A stretch of DNA of 64,000 nucleotides from a virus. Below, one piece after another: positions 14,646 to 22,978 of this stretch (position 1 is its first letter; each line of letters starts with the position of its first letter). The DNA is taken from the IMG/VR virus record IMGVR_UViG_3300028920_000054, positions 1-64,000 of that record; one strand, 5' to 3'. A model generated the notes under the pieces. It worked only from the letters and a program-made list of their open reading frames with translations. It did not search any database and was not told the DNA's origin. Made by a program: the position numbers and the translations under genes.

Positions 14646-15412
14646 TAGACCATACGCTGTTTGGTGATATTGACATTGTGCAGGTATCAATAGATCGGTT
14701 ACAGGAATTTGAACCACCTGAAGGATATTATCTTGCATTTTCTGGTGGCAAGGATTCGGTGGTCATCAAGGCTTTGGCAGATATGGCAGGGGTAAAATAT
14801 GATGCACACTATAACCTAACCACCATTGACCCACCCGAACTGGTTTATTTCATCAGGGACTATCACAAAGATGTTATTATTGAAAGACCAAAAGAACCGC
14901 TGCTTAGAAGGTTGGTAATAAAGGGGTTTCCACAAAGACAGCGTAGGTGGTGTTGCGAAGAATACAAGGAACGTGGTGGAACCGGTAGGTATGTAATTAC
15001 AGGAATACGCCATGCGGAGTCAAGTGGTCGTAAAAATAGGGAAATGGTGGAAACCTGTTACAACGATAATTCAAAAAATTTTGTTCATCCAATTATTGAT
15101 TGGTCAGATACACAAGTTTGGGACTTTATAAGAAAATTTAACATTCCATATTGTTCGTTATATGACGAAGGTTGGAAGAGAGTCGGTTGTCTGCTGTGCC
15201 CAATGGCTGGAAGCCACAGGAAGATTGAATTTGAACGATATCCAAAATTTGGAAACCTTTTTATAAAAGCGTTTATTAAGTGTTATGACAACAAAAAAGC
15301 ACAAGGAAAGAAATCGGTAAATCGCTGGAAAGATGGTGAAGAAATGTTCTGGTGGTGGATGAGCGAAAACAGAACTAGCCATAAGGAAGATCAAGAAGTT
15401 CTATTCTATTAA
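14642..15412 (+). CDS. PAPS reductase / DndC-like PP-loop protein
   Basis: A 256-residue protein starting TTG 14642. The PP-loop SGGKDS is at residues 34-39. RRWCCEEYKE and GCLLCPM supply cysteines for a possible Fe-S or thiolate site. The middle VITGIRHAESSGR is typical of phosphoadenosine phosphosulfate reductase family proteins of phages. Such enzymes act on PAPS/APS or activate and transfer sulfur. In this neighbourhood (APS-kinase-like gene at 20283, sulfotransferases at 17382 and 29339) a link to sulfur handling is plausible but unproven. Confidence 0.85.
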   Translation: MIDHTLFGDIDIVQVSIDRLQEFEPPEGYYLAFSGGKDSVVIKALADMAGVKYDAHYNLTTIDPPELVYFIRDYHKDVIIERPKEPLLRRLVIKGFPQRQRRWCCEEYKERGGTGRYVITGIRHAESSGRKNREMVETCYNDNSKNFVHPIIDWSDTQVWDFIRKFNIPYCSLYDEGWKRVGCLLCPMAGSHRKIEFERYPKFGNLFIKAFIKCYDNKKAQGKKSVNRWKDGEEMFWWWMSENRTSHKEDQEVLFY

Positions 15413-15428
15413 AATAATTGGAGGATTC

Positions 15429-16031
15429 GTGACATTCACATTTGGAATCATAACCGCAGGCAACCTTAAATTGCCAATGATAATAAAGTCTATTCGGGAT
15501 GAAGTTGCCGATGCTGAAATAATAGTCGTTGGTGGCGAAGGCATAAGCGGAATAACCCACATCCCGTTTGACGAAAACATAAAACCAAGGTGGATATCTA
15601 AAAAGAAAAACCTTATCACGCAAAATGCAACTAACGAAAATATAGTTTATATGCACGACTACCTAATGCTTAGCGAAGGATGGTACGAAGGGTTCCTTAA
15701 GTTCGGCAATTCATGGGATGTGTGCATGAACGTAATAACAAATAAAGACGGAACAAGATACAGAGACTGGGTTACGTGGGATGACCCCCAACTTGGACTG
15801 TGCCGAGTCGATTACAACACCTACAAAAAAACCGAACTAATGTATATAAGTGGTGCGTATTGGGTTGCAAAAAAGTGGGTTATGGAAGCAGACCCGATTG
15901 ACGAAAGTTTGTGTTGGGGGCAAGGCGAAGACGTTGAGTGGAGCAAGAGAATGCGGAAAAAGTATAGATATGTAATGAATCCGTATTCAGAAGTTGTGAT
16001 GATGAAACAGAAAAGGGTGATAGCTAGTTGA
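15429..16031 (+). CDS. Glycosyltransferase, GT-A-like
   Basis: A 200-residue protein starting GTG 15429 behind GGAGG. The N-terminal FTFGIITAGN, middle KKNLITQNATNENIVYMHDY (HD in the place of DxD) and C-terminal CWGQGEDVEWSKRM are typical of small GT2-related glycosyltransferases with an E/D-D-x-E/W catalytic region. It is short for GT2, close to minimal phage versions. It overlaps the HAD-nucleotidyltransferase gene by four bases. Confidence 0.75.
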   Translation: MTFTFGIITAGNLKLPMIIKSIRDEVADAEIIVVGGEGISGITHIPFDENIKPRWISKKKNLITQNATNENIVYMHDYLMLSEGWYEGFLKFGNSWDVCMNVITNKDGTRYRDWVTWDDPQLGLCRVDYNTYKKTELMYISGAYWVAKKWVMEADPIDESLCWGQGEDVEWSKRMRKKYRYVMNPYSEVVMMKQKRVIAS

Positions 16032-17389
16032 TTAAGCTGATAATTTTTGATTTGGATGGAGTCCTTATTAACATGAAGGACTTGCACTATGAAGCATTAA
16101 ATGGTGCATTGCTTTCTTTTGATGAAAGGTATGTTATAGGGCGTGATGAACACCTTTCAATTTATGATGGCAGACCGACAACGGTGAAACTTAACCTTCT
16201 TACCAAGAACAAGGGTCTTCCAAAGAAACTTTACGATGATGTATGGAGTAAGAAGCAGGGCGAAACCCTTAAACTAATAGACAAATTCACCGTTGATGAA
16301 CGACTTTGTTCTGTTCTGAAAAGACTTAAGAGCGATGGATTTATTATTTGTGTTGCGTCAAATTCCATCAGGGCAACGGTAAAACTTGCACTTTTAAGAA
16401 AAGGGTTTATGGAATATGTTGACTTCTTCTTTTCAAATCAGGACGTTAAGCAACCAAAACCTAATGCAGAGATGTTTTTAAGGTGCATGATTAAGGCGGG
16501 AATAAACCCAAATGAAACACTGATTATAGAAGATTCACATATAGGTAGAAAGACAGCCGTTGAATCGGGAGCGCATCTTTTGGGTGTTGAAAATTCCAAC
16601 AGCGTAACATACGGAGCGATAACAGATAAGATAAACGGAATTTGTGGATACGCAAAACCTAAGTGGCAGGGTGGAAAAATGAATGTACTAATTCCAATGG
16701 CGGGCGCAGGTTCAAGATTTGAAAAAGCCGGATATTCTTTTCCTAAACCGCTCCTAGATGTTCACGGAAAACCAATGATTCAGGTTGTGGTTGAAAACCT
16801 TAACATAGACGCAAGGCACATATTTATAGTACAGAAAGCACATTATGAAAAGTATAACCTGCAATACCTTCTGAATTTGATAGCACCTAAATGCAAAATA
16901 GTTCAAGTGGATGGGATAACGGAAGGTGCTGCTTGTACTACGCTGTTAGCTAAAAAGTACATAGACAACGACGAACCACTACTGATTGCAAATTCAGACC
17001 AATACCTTCAATGGGATTCCAACGAATTTATGTACGCAATGGGGGATGGGATTGATGGCGGAATTCTTACGTTTACGAGTGTACACAGTAAATGGAGTTT
17101 CGCTAAATTGGATGAAAACGGGTATGTATGTGAAGTTGCAGAAAAAAAACCAATAAGCACCGAGGCAACAGTGGGTATCTATTTCTATCGCAAAGGCTCT
17201 GATTACGTTAAGTATGCAGAACAAATGATTGCAAAAGACATAAGGACTAACGGAGAGTATTTTGTCTGTCCAGTCTATAACGAAGCAATTGCTGATGGTA
17301 AGAAAATAAAGATATTTCACATAGATAGGATGTTTGGACTCGGTACGCCGGAAGACCTTGAGGCGTTTTTAAGGGAAGACCATGAGTAG
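16028..17389 (+). CDS. HAD phosphatase - sugar nucleotidyltransferase fusion
   Basis: A 453-residue bifunctional protein. Residues 1-215 are a HAD hydrolase: IIFDLDGVL (nucleophile Asp), CVASNS, KQPKPNAEMF (Lys) and IIEDSHIG. Residues 217-453 are a nucleotidyltransferase: MNVLIPMAGAGSRFEKAGYSFPKPLLDVHGKP, IANSDQY, and a C-terminal GLGTPEDLEAFL. It presumably dephosphorylates a sugar bisphosphate and then activates a sugar-1-phosphate. Start TTG/ATT region 16028 overlaps the previous gene. The exact sugar and nucleotide are not predictable from motifs. Confidence 0.85.
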   Translation: MIKLIIFDLDGVLINMKDLHYEALNGALLSFDERYVIGRDEHLSIYDGRPTTVKLNLLTKNKGLPKKLYDDVWSKKQGETLKLIDKFTVDERLCSVLKRLKSDGFIICVASNSIRATVKLALLRKGFMEYVDFFFSNQDVKQPKPNAEMFLRCMIKAGINPNETLIIEDSHIGRKTAVESGAHLLGVENSNSVTYGAITDKINGICGYAKPKWQGGKMNVLIPMAGAGSRFEKAGYSFPKPLLDVHGKPMIQVVVENLNIDARHIFIVQKAHYEKYNLQYLLNLIAPKCKIVQVDGITEGAACTTLLAKKYIDNDEPLLIANSDQYLQWDSNEFMYAMGDGIDGGILTFTSVHSKWSFAKLDENGYVCEVAEKKPISTEATVGIYFYRKGSDYVKYAEQMIAKDIRTNGEYFVCPVYNEAIADGKKIKIFHIDRMFGLGTPEDLEAFLREDHE

Positions 17390-18002
17390 ATTCACAATTT
17401 TAGGATATCCAAGAAGTGGTGCAAACTGGCTTCGGTATATCATTCAAAGGTTATTGGAAGATGATGCACCACTCAACATACTTAAGGCAAACAATTCAAG
17501 TGCCTGTGTAAAGACACACGAAGCAAAAACCATAAAATATCCAACCACGGTTATCCTGATTTTGAGAGACTACAAGGATGCCATATCGAGTCACGTTCTA
17601 AGACGCAAGCACGGAAGGAACTATAGACCATTCGCAAGGGTAGAAAACATTGGCATCGTAAAGAAAGAAGCAGCGTGGTACTTAGAAACGCTTGAAGCAT
17701 TTGATAAAATTGAAGAACCAAAACTTGTTGTACATTACGAAGACCTTCTATTGCTTCCAGGCGAAGTAATTCCTACCGTTGGAAACTTTATCGGATGTAG
17801 CGAAGACGATTTGAGAAGGTTCCTTTTTAGTCTTGACGACCACTATGCGACTATGATGGAAATGTATAACAAGGTTCATGGAAGGTATTCATCTGGACAC
17901 ATTGGGTTTTATGGACAGCATAACACTCGTGAAGCGTTGGAAGCAATGCGGGAAATTCTTGGTTTTGGAATAGGAAAGAAATACCTTGGTAGATATTTGT
18001 AG
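17382..18002 (+). CDS. Sulfotransferase
   Basis: A 206-residue protein. The 5'-phosphosulfate-binding loop GYPRSGANWL lies at residues 8-17, KTHE at 44-47 carries the likely catalytic His region, and the 3'-phosphate-binding motif LILRDYKDAISSH at 59-71 holds the Arg and Ser residues. These are the PAPS-binding signatures of sulfotransferases. It would transfer sulfate from PAPS to a hydroxyl, here most likely on a sugar. It overlaps the preceding fusion gene by eight bases. Confidence 0.85.
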   Translation: MSRFTILGYPRSGANWLRYIIQRLLEDDAPLNILKANNSSACVKTHEAKTIKYPTTVILILRDYKDAISSHVLRRKHGRNYRPFARVENIGIVKKEAAWYLETLEAFDKIEEPKLVVHYEDLLLLPGEVIPTVGNFIGCSEDDLRRFLFSLDDHYATMMEMYNKVHGRYSSGHIGFYGQHNTREALEAMREILGFGIGKKYLGRYL

Positions 18003-18022
18003 GCCATGGTACGTTAAAACAC

Positions 18023-18051
18023 TTGACAAGTGTTTAGTTTTATGATATAAA
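18023..18051 (+). promoter_or_regulatory. Promoter P3 (internal to glycan cassette)
   Basis: TTGACA (18023-18028), 17 bases, TATAAA (18046-18051) with TGA just before the -10. It follows the sulfotransferase stop and starts the second half of the cassette. Confidence 0.85.
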
Positions 18052-18065
18052 GTAAAGGAAATTAA

Positions 18066-18392
18066 GTGGAGACACATAAACTATCGGACATGATAAAGGG
18101 ATGGTTCGTTGGCGATTTTGAACCAACCGTATTTAAAACAAAAGATGTAGAAGTTGCTTTAAAGTATTACAAAAGCGGTGACACAGAACAAAGGCACGTT
18201 CATAAGATAGCAACCGAAATTACGGTTGTCATTTTCGGATTAGCAACAATGAATGGGAAGGAACTTGAAAAGGGAAGCATTGTTGTAATAGAGCCAAACG
18301 AATCAACCGACTTTGTTGCAACAACAAATACCGCTACAGTATGCGTAAAGGTTCCATCGGTTAAGGGAGATAAGTATGATTCTGATATCTAA
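18066..18392 (+). CDS. Cupin-like protein
   Basis: A 108-residue protein, GTG start, first gene after the promoter at 18023. The cupin pattern is visible: QRHVHKIATEITVVIFG for metal-binding motif 1 (two His, one Glu) and LEKGSIVVIEPNESTDF for motif 2. Small cupins in sugar clusters act as isomerases/epimerases or sensors. The start codon lies only 15 bases after the -10 box, so the 5' UTR is very short. It overlaps the next gene by 17 bases. Confidence 0.65.
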   Translation: METHKLSDMIKGWFVGDFEPTVFKTKDVEVALKYYKSGDTEQRHVHKIATEITVVIFGLATMNGKELEKGSIVVIEPNESTDFVATTNTATVCVKVPSVKGDKYDSDI

Positions 18393-18912
18393 CCACCTTC
18401 TTTCGCTTGATGGTTTTATTCTACCGGATGATTCTGTTCTTCGTGTGAACTTGGCGTATGTAAAAGATGAAACCGAATTAGAATCAATCCTATACAAAAC
18501 AGACATGGATGTATTTCTTGACTTTCCAAAAGACAGAAAGAAACCACCGATTGGAAAGATATCATTGACATCTGCAATTGACATTGCAAACACACATGAA
18601 AAAATAAAGTATTTTGCAATTTCAAATGTAGAAGAACCTTGTTCAATTGAGACAATAAGGGGTTGTGTTGAAGAACGTGTTTCGGTTGTTCCAAAGATAG
18701 AAACCGTTAAAGGTGTTCTACGCCTTCAGGAAATAATAGACAAAGCAAGGCCAGTGTGTGTGATGCTTGACACCGAAGACTTGTTCACGGACGTTAGCAA
18801 TGTTGACGATTTTACGTCAATGTGTTCAAAGGTAGAAGATGTATGTAACAAGAACAATGTTGGATTATTAAAATTGTGGGGGGTTGTGTTTTGCGATACG
18901 ATGCATTCATAG
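18376..18912 (+). CDS. HpcH/HpaI aldolase- or pyruvate-kinase-like protein
   Basis: A 178-residue protein. The segment VSVVPKIETVKGVLRLQEI is the PK(I/V)E....V metal/substrate-site strand of HpcH/HpaI aldolases and pyruvate kinase-type barrels, and VCVMLDTEDLFTDV follows as the next strand with acidic residues. It is shorter than a full TIM barrel (about 250), so it is a reduced version. In the cassette it could make or cleave a keto-acid precursor. The assignment is tentative. Confidence 0.5.
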   Translation: MILISNHLLSLDGFILPDDSVLRVNLAYVKDETELESILYKTDMDVFLDFPKDRKKPPIGKISLTSAIDIANTHEKIKYFAISNVEEPCSIETIRGCVEERVSVVPKIETVKGVLRLQEIIDKARPVCVMLDTEDLFTDVSNVDDFTSMCSKVEDVCNKNNVGLLKLWGVVFCDTMHS

Positions 18913-19238
18913 GCAGGTGGATATATTTTCATAAAGGCCATCTTGCTATGGTAAGAAAGGTTTATGACGCTAATAAAAGACCCATATTAATTATGGTAAT
19001 GAACACGGATGAAGAACCATCGCCATTTAAACGTGCGGTTGCCATAAAGAGGGTTTTGGACGAAAACGCAATTCCCCACAAGATTAAATTCATTCCACCG
19101 ATAGCTTCTATAAACTGGGGGCGTGATGTTGGGTATGAAACAAACCACATCGTTTTAGATAGCAAGATAGAAAAGATTTCAAGCACTAGAATAAAGAAAA
19201 AAATAGAATGTGGAATGGAGGTTGACGAATTGGTATAG
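18891..19238 (+). CDS. Nucleotidyltransferase (cytidylyltransferase-like)
   Basis: A 115-residue protein beginning at TTG 18891 behind GGGGG. The nucleotide-binding motif GRWIYFHKGHLAMVRK (HxGH) is at residues about 8-23, and ISSTRIKKKI near the C-terminus matches the conserved ISSTxIR of this superfamily (TagD, RfaE-C, NadM types). It transfers a nucleotide to a small phosphorylated substrate, perhaps a sugar or polyol phosphate. It overlaps its neighbours by one to 22 bases. Confidence 0.75.
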   Translation: MRYDAFIGRWIYFHKGHLAMVRKVYDANKRPILIMVMNTDEEPSPFKRAVAIKRVLDENAIPHKIKFIPPIASINWGRDVGYETNHIVLDSKIEKISSTRIKKKIECGMEVDELV

Positions 19239-19666
19239 TGGATACTTCAGAACTTAATATAAAAATGCTTGAAAAAGCAAAAGAAATACAAGGCGCATGG
19301 CATCCAGAATATGGTGATTGGTTTTATGCCGACTGTGCGGTGTGGACAATAGGAGATGCTTCTTTTTATTTTGATATGCCAGATGAAAACAAGACTTACA
19401 AAAGACGGTTTTTCCCGGTTCCTTCAGTACAATGCGAAGATGAAAACTTAACAGAATGGAATAGAAGTGACATTGTGTGGATTCCTAGACAAGACCAATT
19501 ACAAAACATGATTATTGAGTTTGGTGCTCCACCAATTTCACTAATTGGCAGAGTTGTAAATTATGAACCAATTCCAATGTGGATGGATACGTGGGAGCAA
19601 TTCTTTCTTGTTATGGTGATGGATAAGCTTTATTCAAAACGATGGAACGGAGAAGATTGGGTATGA
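19238..19666 (+). CDS. Conserved phage protein, unknown
   Basis: A 142-residue protein starting GTG 19238. The pattern IVWIPRQDQLQNMI (I.LPRQDQLQ.M) with aromatic-rich flanks (WHPEYGDWFYADCAVW, WMDTWEQFFLVMVMDKLY.KRWNGEDW) is a recurring small phage protein family without known function. It overlaps the SGNH-like gene by four bases. Confidence 0.6.
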   Translation: MDTSELNIKMLEKAKEIQGAWHPEYGDWFYADCAVWTIGDASFYFDMPDENKTYKRRFFPVPSVQCEDENLTEWNRSDIVWIPRQDQLQNMIIEFGAPPISLIGRVVNYEPIPMWMDTWEQFFLVMVMDKLYSKRWNGEDWV

Positions 19667-20286
19667 TATATTGTGTTGGAGATTGTCACGCATCGTTTTT
19701 CTCTGGATTTGAAGAATTGGTGGAGCCGTGGCCAAAGGGTCACTTGGGAAAACTACCATACTTCAGATGTGCTAGAATAGAGCGTGTTTCTGTAGCCAAC
19801 GAATTGATGGAAAAGATTGACAAGGTTCTGAAGGTCATAGAAGGTCTTGGGATAACAGAAAGCGATAGCCTTATGCTTGTATATGGTGAACCGGATTGCA
19901 GGCGTGACATTCCAAGATACCTTACTGAAAATCCAAAAGCAGACTATCACGAAACAATAACATACTTTGCCGACAAATACATTGAGTGTATAGAATTTCT
20001 CAGCAAAAGATACAACATGATGATATTCGGTGTTTGGGGCCAAGGTGTTAATCCAAGAAATTCTTATATGACACAGGTTGACAGAAACAAGATAGTTGTA
20101 GAATTTAACAAACGAATAGAAGCATATTGCAAAGAAAATGATATACCGTTCATCAGCATTTACGAAGAAACCGTTAAGGATGGAATAACCAAAGACGGAT
20201 GGTTAAAAAAAGACTTGCACATACACTTAAGTCAAACTGCGATGCCAACTGTTATAGAAAAGTTTAAAGAAAGGGGATTGATATGA
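19663..20286 (+). CDS. SGNH-hydrolase-like protein 1 (catalytic Ser replaced by Cys)
   Basis: A 207-residue protein beginning MIYCVGDCHASFF. Block I of SGNH hydrolases is GDS; here it is GDC, whereas the paralog at 20976 has GDSHASFF. Other shared blocks: LVYGEPDCRRDIPR, FGVWGQGVNPRNSY, and a C-terminal LHIHLSQTAMPTVIEKF with the block V His. SGNH enzymes add or remove acyl groups from glycans. The Cys may still act as a nucleophile, or the protein may be inactive. It overlaps the kinase gene by four bases. Confidence 0.7.
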   Translation: MIYCVGDCHASFFSGFEELVEPWPKGHLGKLPYFRCARIERVSVANELMEKIDKVLKVIEGLGITESDSLMLVYGEPDCRRDIPRYLTENPKADYHETITYFADKYIECIEFLSKRYNMMIFGVWGQGVNPRNSYMTQVDRNKIVVEFNKRIEAYCKENDIPFISIYEETVKDGITKDGWLKKDLHIHLSQTAMPTVIEKFKERGLI

Positions 20287-20717
20287 TCTATTGGTTTACC
20301 GGACAACCGGGAGCTGGAAAGACTACCTTGGCCTATGCTCTAAAAAACAAGTTGGGCGGAATCCACTTAGATAGTGATGATATAAGAAAGTCGCTTAGTA
20401 ATTGGGACTATTCAGAACTTGGAAGAAAAAAGTACATTCCAAAGGTTCAGATGTTAGCAGAATGGCTTCATTCCTTCCAGATAAATGTTTTCGTTTCAAT
20501 GGTTGCGCCCTATCGTGAATTGCGTGAAGACCTTAAAAGTCGAGATGATGTGTGTGAAATTTATCTCCACACAAATGAAATTCGTGGTAGGGAAGAATAT
20601 TTTTTAGAAGACTATGAACCACCACTTGAAAACTTCATTGATATTGATACAAGTATGCCAATAGAAGAATGTATTGATAAAATTTGTGAAAAAGCAGAAA
20701 GTGTAAGTCATGTTTAA
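20283..20717 (+). CDS. Adenylylsulfate (APS) kinase-like protein
   Basis: A 144-residue P-loop kinase. Walker A GQPGAGKT is at residues 7-14, then LDSDDIRKSL (LDGDNxRxxL of CysC), MVAPYRELREDL (ISPYRxxR), IYLHTNEIRGREEYFLEDYEPPLEN (VxTPxxxCExRDxKGLY...YEPP) and a final FIDIDTS. This ordered set matches APS kinases, which make PAPS from APS. It is shorter than CysC (about 200). Polynucleotide-kinase-like functions are an alternative. Two sulfotransferases in the same cassette support the sulfation reading. Confidence 0.7.
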   Translation: MIYWFTGQPGAGKTTLAYALKNKLGGIHLDSDDIRKSLSNWDYSELGRKKYIPKVQMLAEWLHSFQINVFVSMVAPYRELREDLKSRDDVCEIYLHTNEIRGREEYFLEDYEPPLENFIDIDTSMPIEECIDKICEKAESVSHV

Positions 20718-20979
20718 CAGAAAGATTAAAAAAGAAATATCATACATCAAACTTGATATAGCTAGAATAAAAAAAGAACTAAGTTGTGAGCATAAGAATG
20801 TTACGTTTGGGTATAAACTTGATTTTGGTTATGTAAAGTCTTGTGATAATTGTAACAAAACATTAAAGAAATACAACAGTGTGCTTGAAATGAATGAAGA
20901 TGCACTTAATGTGCTAATCAATAACGCAGAAAAAACAAAGAAACAAATAGAAGCACTTAAGGCACAATTGGAACGATGA
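20710..20979 (+). CDS. Coiled-coil protein with Cys/His cluster
   Basis: An 89-residue protein with two Lys/Glu-rich helices (N-terminal 25 and C-terminal 35 residues) flanking CEHKNVTFGYKLDFGYVKSC plus DNC, a probable small zinc site. It overlaps the kinase and SGNH genes by eight and four bases. No family is recognised. Confidence 0.5.
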   Translation: MFNRKIKKEISYIKLDIARIKKELSCEHKNVTFGYKLDFGYVKSCDNCNKTLKKYNSVLEMNEDALNVLINNAEKTKKQIEALKAQLER

Positions 20980-21587
20980 TATACTGCATTGGGGATAGCC
21001 ACGCTTCGTTCTTTACAGGTAAAGACGAAATGGTTGATATATGGCCACACGTAGAAAAGAATACAGGCCCTTATTTCAACGGAATAAGAATAGGCCCAAT
21101 GTCTGCACACAACCTTTTGTCAAATAAAAATAGAATTATAGATATAACAAACAAGGTTGGCGATTGGAAAGAAGATTACCTTATGCTTCCACACGGTGAC
21201 AGTGATTGCAGATACGAAATCCCAAGACTTCTTGAAGCCGGATGGGATGCGGTTTGCGATGCTGTTGATGAAAGCGTAGATGGATACTGTAAAGCAATAT
21301 CTTTTTTCAATGAAAGGTTCAGCTTGATTATATGGGGCGTTATAGGCGCAGGTCCACCGTCAATATATAGTTATGGAACCCAAGAAGAAAGAAACGGAAT
21401 CGTGATGATGTTTAACGAAAAGGTAAAAGACTTTTGTGAAAAAAATGCCATTCCGTTTGTTACAATATATGACGATATGGTGGAAAACTTTATAACCAAA
21501 AATGGTTGGCTGATAGACGAAATTCATCTTGGGCAGACAGCGATGCCACTTGTTATCGAAAAGTTTAGGAGTGCTGGCCTTGTTTAA
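20976..21587 (+). CDS. SGNH-hydrolase-like protein 2
   Basis: A 203-residue paralog of the 19663 product, with block I intact (MIYCIGDSHASFF, Ser 8). Shared segments include LPHGDSDCRYEIPR, IIWGVIGAGPPSIYSY and the block V region DEIHLGQTAMPLVIEKF with Asp and His. It is probably an acyl esterase or acyltransferase-like enzyme on glycans. The coexistence of Ser and Cys versions argues for two distinct jobs. Confidence 0.75.
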   Translation: MIYCIGDSHASFFTGKDEMVDIWPHVEKNTGPYFNGIRIGPMSAHNLLSNKNRIIDITNKVGDWKEDYLMLPHGDSDCRYEIPRLLEAGWDAVCDAVDESVDGYCKAISFFNERFSLIIWGVIGAGPPSIYSYGTQEERNGIVMMFNEKVKDFCEKNAIPFVTIYDDMVENFITKNGWLIDEIHLGQTAMPLVIEKFRSAGLV

Positions 21588-22443
21588 AAAGATACACTTT
21601 TTTAACGGATTCCATTGTGGTGACGTTCATGTATCACGTGAATTTGTAAGGTGGATTGTGGAAAACGTTCCCGCAGAAGAATACGTTTACAGCCATATAC
21701 ACGACAGCAAACTTATATCCGATATTGATGGACTAAAGCATGAATCAATTCTACCGTATCCCAAAAAGAGCGAATGGAGATTGAAGGACAACGCTCTTTA
21801 TATCAATACTTGGTACAGAACCGTTCCTTCGATACACGACAAATACGACTGCACACTACAGTGTTTGTTTCAGATGTTTAAAGAAAGTTTGGAATGGCTT
21901 GACATAAAAGTTCCAGACGATATTCTTTTGTTCGTACCAAGGATAGACTATTATAAATACGAACTCTCACACGTAAGACCAATAATGTCAAAGTTCACAA
22001 GATTCCGAAAGGTATTTATTTCAAACGGGATGGTTCTTTCTGGTCAGTCAGAGAATTTTGATTTTGACCCAATCATAACAAGGCTTGCAGATAAGTTTAA
22101 AAATGTAATATTCTTTGTTTCAAATCGCAATGGAGATATAAAGAAAGAAAACGTAATTTACACAAGAAGCATAATAAAAACACACCTTAACGACCTAAAC
22201 GAAAATGCATACATCGCAAGGCTGTGTCCAATAATAGTGGGGCGTGGTTCGGGTGCATACACTTTTTCGCTTAATACAGATAATTTCTTTAACGACAACA
22301 AGGTAATGGTAAATTTCGGAAAGGAACATATCGGAGCATTTGGATTAAGGGGGCAAGTTCCGGTTAAGTTTGTTTTAAGTGAAGATTATGACAATGTTGA
22401 AGAGGTTGTGGCAAAAGAAATAGGGCTGTATTGGGGAATTTAA
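21580..22443 (+). CDS. Putative glycosyltransferase-like protein, unknown family
   Basis: A 287-residue protein. TTG 21580 is chosen because TAGGAG lies 8 bases upstream. It begins FKKIHFFNGFHCGDVHVSRE and contains ALYINTWYRT, VIFFVSNRNGD and CPIIVGRGSGAYTFS, which look like alternating Rossmann strands and a C-terminal donor-site loop of a GT-B protein (heptosyltransferase-like). No diagnostic motif fixes a family. Placement between an SGNH-like and an acyltransferase gene supports a glycan role. Confidence 0.55.
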   Translation: MFKKIHFFNGFHCGDVHVSREFVRWIVENVPAEEYVYSHIHDSKLISDIDGLKHESILPYPKKSEWRLKDNALYINTWYRTVPSIHDKYDCTLQCLFQMFKESLEWLDIKVPDDILLFVPRIDYYKYELSHVRPIMSKFTRFRKVFISNGMVLSGQSENFDFDPIITRLADKFKNVIFFVSNRNGDIKKENVIYTRSIIKTHLNDLNENAYIARLCPIIVGRGSGAYTFSLNTDNFFNDNKVMVNFGKEHIGAFGLRGQVPVKFVLSEDYDNVEEVVAKEIGLYWGI

Positions 22444-22444
22444 A

Positions 22445-22978
22445 GTGAGAAAACCGGAACTAATCGGAGTCTGTAAAACAAGTTTTTTCATGCACAAGTT
22501 TGCTTATGTTGGGAATAGTGTATATGTGTTTAACAACGCCCTTATACTTAATCCTGAAAACATTCTCCTTTGGGACAATGTAAGGGTTGATGATTATTGT
22601 AGAATAGAAGGTGGAACCGGAACTGTCCTTAGAAGCAGGGTACACGTTGCATCCTTTTCGGGAATTCTTGGCGGTGGGGAATGCGATGTTGGGGAATACT
22701 GCTCAATTTCTCAGGGGGCAAGGTTGCTGACTGGAACAAATACACCTGATGGATATATGACAGCCATGGCCTTTAAAAAGGATGCGGGTGTTTATAGGGG
22801 CTTTGTGCATATAGGTAAACATGGATTTGTCGGTGTGAATGCGGTTATAATGCCTGACGTTACGGTAAACGAAGGTGGAGTTGTTGGTGCGGGTGCGGTT
22901 GTTACAAAAGATGTCGAACCATGGACAATCGTTGCCGGTGTCCCTGCTGTAAAAATAGGAGAAAGGTTTCCATTATGA
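22445..22978 (+). CDS. Hexapeptide-repeat (LbH) acyltransferase
   Basis: A 177-residue protein, GTG start. Left-handed beta-helix hexapeptide repeats run through the middle (VRVDDYCRIEGGTG, ILGGGECDVGEYCSIS) and end with VHIGKHGFVGVNAVIMPDVTVNEGGVVGAGAVVTKDV and PWTIVAGVPAVKIGER, the hallmark C-terminus of WbbJ/LacA-type O- or N-acetyltransferases. It would acetylate a sugar, possibly the 4-amino sugar made by the DegT enzyme at 28260. Confidence 0.9.
   Translation: MRKPELIGVCKTSFFMHKFAYVGNSVYVFNNALILNPENILLWDNVRVDDYCRIEGGTGTVLRSRVHVASFSGILGGGECDVGEYCSISQGARLLTGTNTPDGYMTAMAFKKDAGVYRGFVHIGKHGFVGVNAVIMPDVTVNEGGVVGAGAVVTKDVEPWTIVAGVPAVKIGERFPL

Noticed and set aside
14642-15412. Dnd-type DNA phosphorothioation system
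   Set aside because: Only a PP-loop protein is present; no DndA/B/D/E or Ssp partners were seen in the window.
9736-18010. Shared GTAGGCCATGG at 9736 and 17999 as a recombination site
   Set aside because: An 11-base match is expected many times by chance in a 64-kb window, and the flanks are unrelated.
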